A DNA stretch of 64,000 nucleotides from Cylindrobasidium torrendii FP15055 ss-10. Taxonomy: Eukaryota; Basidiomycota; Agaricomycetes; Agaricales; Physalacriaceae. Positions 58,001 to 64,000 of the stretch are shown piece after piece. The position numbers and the translations under genes were made by a program. A model generated the notes under the pieces. That model saw nothing but the letters and a program-made list of their open reading frames with translations. It was not told the DNA's origin and did not search any database. The DNA lies in NCBI GenBank assembly GCA_000934385.1, contig KN880439.1:232902-296901 (forward strand), given 5' to 3'. Position 1 is the stretch's first letter, and each line of letters starts with the position of its first letter.

Positions 58001-58889
58001 TATTGGATTTGAGGATGATGATGATGATGCCGACAACTACGACGACATTGAGGATAAGAGGCGTCGGATGAAGATGCAGCGCGCGGAGCCGCAGAACATC
58101 CAGGAATTATGTACGTTTCTTGAGCCAATGCCTTTGACGCTAGCCTCTCTGATACGTCTCCAGATGCTAATGAAGCGACTGCGGCCTTCGCTCGCGCATA
58201 CAAACACCAGGAAGACGAGGTCCTTGATTTCCCCAAGTCAGATGGCATTGAGCCGGAGGATTTGGCCCAGGACGATGATGATGAGATGGATGTCGATGGC
58301 CCCCGCGAGAGAGTGGATTTCCACACATTGCGGCGTGAGCTGCAGCAGACTGCACGTATGGTCAGTCTTCTGGTTTGACAGTCTGTGGTTCTTCTTTATT
58401 CATGAGCATTAGGATGAGGACGAGGACGGGCCCGCATTTGACCCCAATGTTGTGCCAGGCGACGACGATGACGACGACGATGACTTGCACATTAGGGTGA
58501 AGACAGTTGATACGAAAGCTGAAGCGGCGCGTCGGCGTGCAAATACACGGGAGTTCGATGAGTTTGCGCCAGGGGTACGTTGCCGTCTGTTTGAAGCTGT
58601 ATGCAGATAGCTAACCGGCTCGCAGTCTTCCACTGGCCTGAAAGACAAGAATCCGCGGAACGCGGCATGGGCAAAGACGGAAGGAAAGATGATGAAGGCC
58701 AGTGGGAGTCGGCCAACAAATACGACTTCCAGGTCGAGTATTGTGACAGGCCATGGGTCCTTTACCAAGGGCGCGCGTGTGACTGAGAAGAAGAAGGAAG
58801 AGAAGAGAAAACCACCTGTGCGTGCGCCTGGTACGAGCATTCTCAAGAAGACGCTTTCTGGGCGCCAGGATAGATTTACATCTAGCTAA
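55049..58889 (+). CDS. MRC1: Mrc1/claspin replication-checkpoint mediator
   Basis: Mrc1 travels with the replication fork and relays the Mec1/ATR signal to the effector kinase. It starts MPVQESSSITFDHTTTPPPQ with GSKRRRTYGRAKP. A Ser/Pro-rich part follows, then ELRLMEEEQTRMTIAKDTTV with RKQTRLFTPANLL, a basic coiled segment (DKRQLEERKKLLQARKAAAV), LTQHAQYKLQNETLLQKHER, and a long acidic Asp/Glu run near 56,450-56,750. The MRC1-like domain is near 57,650-58,300: FIEGEAEEEDDEDDIGFGAR, DLDRELEVMMDRRNMTEEEA and DANEATAAFARAYKHQEDEV with RVDFHTLRRELQQTARM. The tail is basic (KKKEEKRKPPVRAP, then GRQDRFTSS). Several TQ/SQ sites, the target of ATR-type kinases, occur (LTQHAQ, LTQDAE, GTQAS, LTQTRPE). 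About 1,150 residues, seven or more introns. Confidence 0.87.
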
Positions 58890-59210
58890 GGGATTTTGAG
58901 TCTGTTCGAGTACATACCTATATCTACACATGGAGCTAATATTAATGGACGGGATTTCGTGCTTATTGAATCAATTCCTTTGTAATTGTGAAAATGGACT
59001 TGCCCGAGTTCTGCTTCTAAGCGGCGTCTATGTGATGCGCGGCACGTGTATTGTTCTTTGACCCACACGGCCATTGTCACTGCTGCGACAGCGCTCAGGC
59101 GACTATCGTCATGTATAAGATGGGAAATTCTGCAATCACAACGCAGTACACCCCATCATCACCGCAGGTTCTCTCTGACTCGACACACCTTGCCTGCATT
59201 TTCCAGTAAC
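58890..59210. other. Intergenic region before the DUF6535 gene
   Basis: About 320 bases. CACGTG is at 59043-59048. No other element was recognised. Confidence 0.4.
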
Positions 59211-61461
59211 ATGACATCGACAGCAGAATGGAGAGGTCGCTCTGTCACCGACGTCGACATCGAGAGCCAGTCGTTCCATTCTCAGTTGGGTGACACGCAG
59301 CCCGTTTCTGGGCAGGTCTCTCCCGATATCGAGAGAGAGTCTGTCCAGTATCAATTGTCGACCCCCATTGGGATAGAAATGGACGAGGGCCGTATTTCGG
59401 GTGACGAGGCAAGAAAGGAAATTCCAGAACGCAGGCGGCGGCGCTCATCAGAGAGCCGCCGTGGTGGCTTGCGGGAGTCACCTACCATTCGTCGTTCACG
59501 CGTGCGAAGAGACAGCCCGCCTGTGGGCTTGCCCAATATCTTCTCCAGGCCACGAGGCATTGGCAGAAGGGGTCGATATGGGGCGTCTGAACCCAGTCAA
59601 AAAGGTCAGTTTTTTGCGTTGGTATCTGGGGACAAGCATGAAATCAGATAGCAGGTCCCAGAGATTACAAGCAGAAGTATCCTGGGGATGCTCCTTACAA
59701 GGAGATCGACCCTGAAGCCCGCGCCTGGTTTGTCTACAACGACGAGAGTGCGATTTTTGACAACGACATGCTCCTCGAGTCGAATGATAGCTTGGACATA
59801 CTGCTGATCTTCGTGCGAAGTTTCAAGTGGGATTTTTGGAAACTCGTTTACTGATAGTCAAACAGGCAGGTCTCTTTTCTGCAGTTTTGACAACATTTGT
59901 TGCACAAACATCACAGGCGCTCTCTCCAGACAACGACGCCATTTCAAGTTCTGTCCTTATTGAGCTAGTCGCCTTGCAGCGTGCGCAAGCCAACGGAACA
60001 TCCTTGGACGCTATTCCCGCCGCCGACACCTCGTTCTCTCCATCAAGAATCGATTTGTGGACGAACGGACTCTGGTTTACCAGCCTTGCGCTCAGCCTCT
60101 GCACCGCCCTCTTCTCTGTTCTTGCTAAACAGTGGCTACGCCAGTATGCCTCGTTCGTCTCAGGAACCACACGTACGCGGGCATTGACGCGCCAATTTCG
60201 CTACGACGGCCTCAACAGATGGAAGGTGCCGCTCATCATTGGAATACTTCCTACCATCCTCCATATATCCCTCTTCCTCTTCCTCGTCGGACTTGTCGTT
60301 TTTCTCGTCCCGCTAAGCAGGACACTCGCGTATGTACTCGCTGGCATCACAGGTTTCGCCGTTGTCACGTACTTTGTTACAACCTCACTGCCCGTTTTCT
60401 ATGCTCAATGCCCGTATCGCACGCCACTATCCGCGATTATGTTTCCGGCGTACCACAGAACGCTGTACATCATTCGTTGGTTGCTCATCTGGCTGCACAA
60501 CACCGCGATTTCCGTACGCACGCCGCGATGGTGGATGCACACCATTTTCAATGCAGCACCACCGCTTTCACCTTCCAACGCCGTCTATCTTCCTCATTGG
60601 AAGGACTTGTTTTCGGGGAATTTGGACATTGCGTCGCTAAAGGAGGCGGAACAACTCGTCGTGGGAAACAAAAAGACGATACCGGCGCAGGCCGCAGATG
60701 CGCTGACATGGATGGCGAGCACTACATCTGATCTCTCGGCCAAGGTTGTCGCTGCTGAGGCCAGAGGCATGCTACCCGAGGATTTGGGCCCAGATACAGT
60801 GGACTGGCAGTGGAAAGCTCTCTTGCAACAAGCATGGCAATATTTCGACGCCGACCCGTGGGGCGGCATCGATTCGCAAGACCTCGTCGTCGGACGCCTC
60901 ATACGCTCCAGTCTCTTCTACTTCGACTGGGAACAAAACCCGGCACTGTGTCCAAGAGTGGGAATTCCTTTGGCGCCGTCTGTGCCCATCGACACCGAGG
61001 ACTTCGATACGGTCGTGACGGTGTGCGCGCTGGGATGCGAGTGCATCTTCCAAGCGGGGGATTATCGGGCGGATATCTGGCCATGGCTTGTTTTCGATGT
61101 TATCCTGACTTCTCAAGCTCCTCGTGTGCGGGCACCGCGATGGATGTGGTGGTCGATCTGCACACAGGCGGCGCAAGGTGCGGCGTCCATGGGCTCGGGA
61201 TACTCCCTAGCCCAGACCTGTAGCGAGGGAGAGAAAAACATTGAGCGATGGAATATGCGGGCCTGGCTTCGAGGTATGAAGCTTCCTGTCGGTCTACGGG
61301 TTAGTGTGAGACGTGTGATTGAAGAGCGACGCACTTTAACACCTCGGGCGGAAAACGACACTTCTCTTCATGCGCGCATTCCATTACATATATTCCTGGC
61401 CGACCATTTCTCTGACATGGCAGATATTTGGGAAACCGTTTCGCTTGATCCTGGCTTTTAG
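59211..61461 (+). CDS. DUF6535 family membrane protein
   Basis: A family expanded in mushroom-forming fungi, with unknown function. The N-terminal exon (MTSTAEWRGRSVTDVDIESQ onward) is Ser/Arg-rich and disordered. After an intron come RDYKQKYPGDAPYKEIDPEA with NDSLDILLIF, and after a second AGLFSAVLTTFVAQTSQALS, the DUF6535 hallmark. Membrane spans are likely at LFSAVLTTFVA, LWFTSLALSLCTALFSVLAK, VPLIIGILPTILHISLFLFL with VGLVVFLV, and LAYVLAGITGFAVVTYFVTT. A soluble C-terminal half of about 330 residues follows (WKDLFSGNLDIASLKEAEQL, FDTVVTVCALGCECIFQAGD) and ends ADIWETVSLDPGF. The short loop QWLRQYASFVSGTTRTRALT between spans is also typical. About 715 residues. The start at 59211 is the first ATG in frame. 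Confidence 0.82.
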
Positions 61462-62707
61462 AATAAACATTATTCATCTGCATTGCTGCGAATTCGACAA
61501 AAACTTGAAGAACTGGACTCACTACCGACCAAGACTTGAAGCACGCCAAGTCAGCATTGTGAGTATATTGTCAGAGCGTAACTTGGACAGAAGTTGACAA
61601 GCAATGTCTCTGACCTGCGTCGATGGGGACACGCCTCCCCTTGCCTCAGCCTGCAAGGCTAAGGGAGAACTCAGAACAGCAACCTCTGGGTCACGCCAGC
61701 GGTCTGAGTCTTTATGTGGTTCAGTGTATGGGCGCATCTTTGAGAGCTTGCTGAGTGCTCGGCGTAGTTGATGTTCCCAGGCATATGAATACTCATAACC
61801 TCTCATAAGTTATACCCATCCTCCTCGCCAAGGCTTCTCATGCAGTAGGCTGAGTATGCAGTAGACCGTGTAACCGTCATTTTGATGAACATTGTCACGC
61901 AATGTCGCAGTATTATTGTCCGACGGATCCCAACTCTGCAATAGCCCTCCTGACCTGCTCCTGACCGCGAAAGTTGCATGTACCATGTAAACAGCGCATG
62001 GGGGCACTGGCTCTGGGCATCCCAGCCGTAGACCAGAAAGTGTGGCGCAATTGATGGGCGTTGTGATTGCCGTGATTTCGAAATTCGTCTGTCGGTCGCC
62101 GTCTGGCCACCATGGCTCGAAGCAGGCTCGCATTTCTCAACCCCGAATCTTCTGCCGGACAGTCGAATCCCGTACGCCGCTGACTGTTGCCGCTGTGTAG
62201 CTGGTTTCTACCGCACCAAGTAACAAATATTCAGCTATGTAGCGCCAATTTGGCGCCTGGACTCATGCCCTCGTTGCTCCTGTTTGCGCTTCCTATAAGG
62301 TGGTTTCAAATAGAATGGACTCGCCAACCTTTTCCTCAGTAGCAAAAAACGCCTTGGCAATGGGTTTTGAAGTAACCTTTGGTCGGTAGGTCAGCATTCC
62401 TCTGTACCTAGTCAGCGCTCAGCGCTTAGGGACCTCGTAAGTACGCTTGCGACGCCGCATACCACTTTTAAGCTTTGAAACCTGTCTAAGCTAGATCTCA
62501 GGTTGTCATCGCCCAATTCACTGGAGCATGTGTCTCGGGCTTCACGATGTCATCATCCAACCAACCGCCGGTTTCTGCTGTTTGAGGGCATCTGCACCGC
62601 GCGGGCAGCCCCAGACGTTGCGACAGTGGCACTGTATATAAGGAAGACCTCACCGAGAGGGCAGACAACAAACTTTCCTTCGCCTTTTCAAACTTTTTGC
62701 CACGACA
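61462..62707. other. Long intergenic region upstream of the GH16 gene
   Basis: About 1.25 kb without a recognisable gene. Minus-strand frames at 61522-61806 and 61810-62133 show no domain. AGCGCTCAGCGCT, two close palindromic AGCGCT units, is at about 62413-62425, 280 bases before the GH16 ATG. Confidence 0.4.
62635..62643 (+). promoter_or_regulatory. TATA box of the GH16 gene
   Basis: TATATAAGG lies 73 bases before the ATG at 62708. The position and sequence fit a strong core promoter. Confidence 0.6.
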
Positions 62708-63704
62708 ATGTCCCCTACCATTCGCACAATCTTGGGCGCATCACTGTTCTCTGCCGTGGCTTTGGCACAGAAGGTTCGTGAGACGACGGACTCCTGCGGC
62801 AGCTACACCGTCGACGGGATGAAGGGCGCGTTCGCCGACGCGGTCACCATCGACTTCTCCAACGCATCCGGTGATGTTGGATCTTTCCTTGAGTTCGTCC
62901 TCTTCGCATTGTCTCCTCCCGAAAACCATTAACGGCTCTCCAGCCAGAATGGTTTCTACATCAGCGACTACAACGTCGAGAGCACGCCCGTCGCACATAG
63001 GTTTTCGAAGGATCATGTTACCCTCGGCGACGGTGTCCTGGAGATGAAAGTGTCTGCATACACCTCTGGATCCATTCTGTCCTCCGAGATTGCGTCGTAC
63101 GACTCTTTCCTGCATGGCTCGGTCCGCGTGACGATGAAGTCCAGCAAGACAGCTGGCGTCTGCGAGGGCATCTTCTTCTACAGTGCGTTGTCCTTTTTGT
63201 AAGGATGCCCAAGAAACTTATACTTATGAATGCGTGCAGAGAACGACAACCAGGAGACAGACATCGAGTTGCTCACGACAACGTCGCTGGAGGCTAGCGA
63301 CAGCGTTCCCGCCGGATACTGGACCACAAACCAAGCCGTCGTTCCCGGCGGACAGTCCACCTCAAAGAACATCGCATTCGGATTCAACCCCACAGATGAT
63401 TTCCACGAGTACCGCATCGACGTGAGTTCATCTCAGCCTTCTCGTGCTACAGCTCCGTTGCTCACTCGAACATTACTAGTGGGCTGAAGGCTCAACGACA
63501 TTCTTCGTAGACGGCACCCAGGTCAACAAGCTCACAGACAACGTCCCAACGGAGGCAAGCGCGTTCATCTTCAACGCCTGGAGCAGTGGCGACAAGTTCT
63601 GGTCAGCGGGTCCACCGACGGCCGACTCTGTCACCCAAATCCGAAAGATTGAGCTATACAAGGGGTACCTCCCCAAGGTACAAGGTCGCGCATGTAGCGT
63701 TTAA
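62708..63704 (+). CDS. Secreted GH16 glycosidase (endo-beta-glucanase / lichenase-like)
   Basis: It starts MSPTIRTILGASLFSAVALA, a clear signal peptide. Then CGSYTVDGMKGAFADAVTID with FSNASGD, and over an intron NGFYISDYNVESTPVAHRFS, GVLEMKVSAYTSGSILSSEI, ASYDSFLHGSVRVTMKSSKT with AGVCEGIFFY. The next exon begins NDNQETDIELLTTTSLEASD and has the GH16 active-site pattern E-x-D-x-E (ETDIE; the first Glu is the nucleophile and the last the acid/base in the family). FNPTDDFHEYRID, then TTFFVDGTQVNKLTDNVPT and AFIFNAWSSGDKFWSAGPPT follow. Members cleave or remodel beta-1,3/1,4-glucans in the cell wall or in plant material. About 270 residues, four exons. The last residues after IELYKGYLPK are read straight to the TAA at 63702-63704. 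Confidence 0.88.
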
Positions 63705-64000
63705 AAGTGATAACGCATCGCACATCGAGATTTTTGTTACTCATAAGATTATCGTAAGTGTACATAGCTTCTGGAGGGCTTGTCGGATGTTGTGTCAAGA
63801 TGTGAAGGAATCCATTGATTTTCTACTTTTGCTTGAAAGCAACACAATGTATGATAGCTCGCATACAGAGTTTGCCACCTCGTGACGTGACATCATGCTC
63901 GCCCAAAGCAGCACAACGACAGCGCCGCGGGCGCACTGCACTTCGGTGACCTGAACAAAAACAGCCATATCGTAGAGGAGACAAATGTGCACGGCCTCGT

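Noticed and set aside
61522..62133. Two adjacent minus-strand frames of 94 and 107 codons
   Set aside because: They cannot be joined by a sensible intron and show no protein-like pattern.
1..64000. CRISPR arrays, insertion sequences, rRNA operons and phage genes
   Set aside because: None seen. The window is intron-rich fungal nuclear DNA.

Overview
The window is a gene-dense stretch of a filamentous basidiomycete nuclear genome, most likely an agaricomycete. The reasons are many short GT-AG introns (about 44-60 nt) in almost every gene, short intergenic spaces, a DUF6535 membrane protein (a family I know from mushroom-forming fungi), and close matches to eukaryotic core genes such as THO2, HBS1, RIM1, PEX12, RPL3, RPS7, CNS1 and MRC1. 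I saw no rRNA, no intact tRNA, no CRISPR array, no insertion sequence and no recognisable transposon. All calls come from reading translations and splice signals by eye, so exon borders are best estimates.

Layout. 1-2.9 kb: the 3' part of a J-domain/ankyrin/coiled-coil/CCCH protein. 3.7-5.3 kb: a GH105-like glycosidase. 5.7-12.6 kb: THO2, the mRNA-export scaffold. 12.9-17.3 kb (minus): HBS1, the ribosome-rescue GTPase, with a very long linker; it is divergent from RIM1 (17.4-18.0 kb), the mitochondrial single-strand DNA-binding protein. 18.3-21.1 kb: a UPF0303 protein (minus) and PEX12 (plus). 21.6-23.4 kb: two unrecognised open frames. 23.9-24.8 kb (minus): a PL3 pectate lyase. 25.8-28.3 kb: an Apd1/sucrase-ferredoxin-like protein and a convergent DUF4336 protein. 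28.8-33.0 kb: a GATA factor and a divergent SNAPC4-like multi-Myb protein. 33.2-35.2 kb: an F-box-like protein and cyanase. 35.6-39.6 kb: RPL3 and an EH-domain endocytic protein. 39.7-42.7 kb: ITPase and aminopeptidase P. 43.0-46.4 kb: a mitochondrial PPR protein and a protein of unknown function. 46.8-49.4 kb: an aldo/keto reductase and CNS1. 49.9-54.5 kb: RPS7, a possible small minus-strand gene, an unusual Rab and an AMMECR1 protein. 55.0-58.9 kb: MRC1/claspin. 59.2-61.5 kb: a DUF6535 membrane protein. 62.7-63.7 kb: a GH16 enzyme.

How the genes relate. This is ordinary eukaryotic mosaic order, not an operon or an obvious cluster. Most genes serve information handling (transcription, mRNA export, translation, replication checkpoint) or organelle upkeep. 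Three are probable secreted polysaccharide enzymes (GH105-like, PL3, GH16), and each has a clear TATA box close to its start, which fits inducible carbohydrate-degradation genes in a plant-litter or wood-associated fungus. The most unusual items are the J-domain/ankyrin/CCCH fusion, a Rab GTPase with a roughly 130-residue insert and an altered guanine-binding motif, the oversized HBS1 linker, and a protein of unknown function whose promoter carries several RFX/X-box-like sites.
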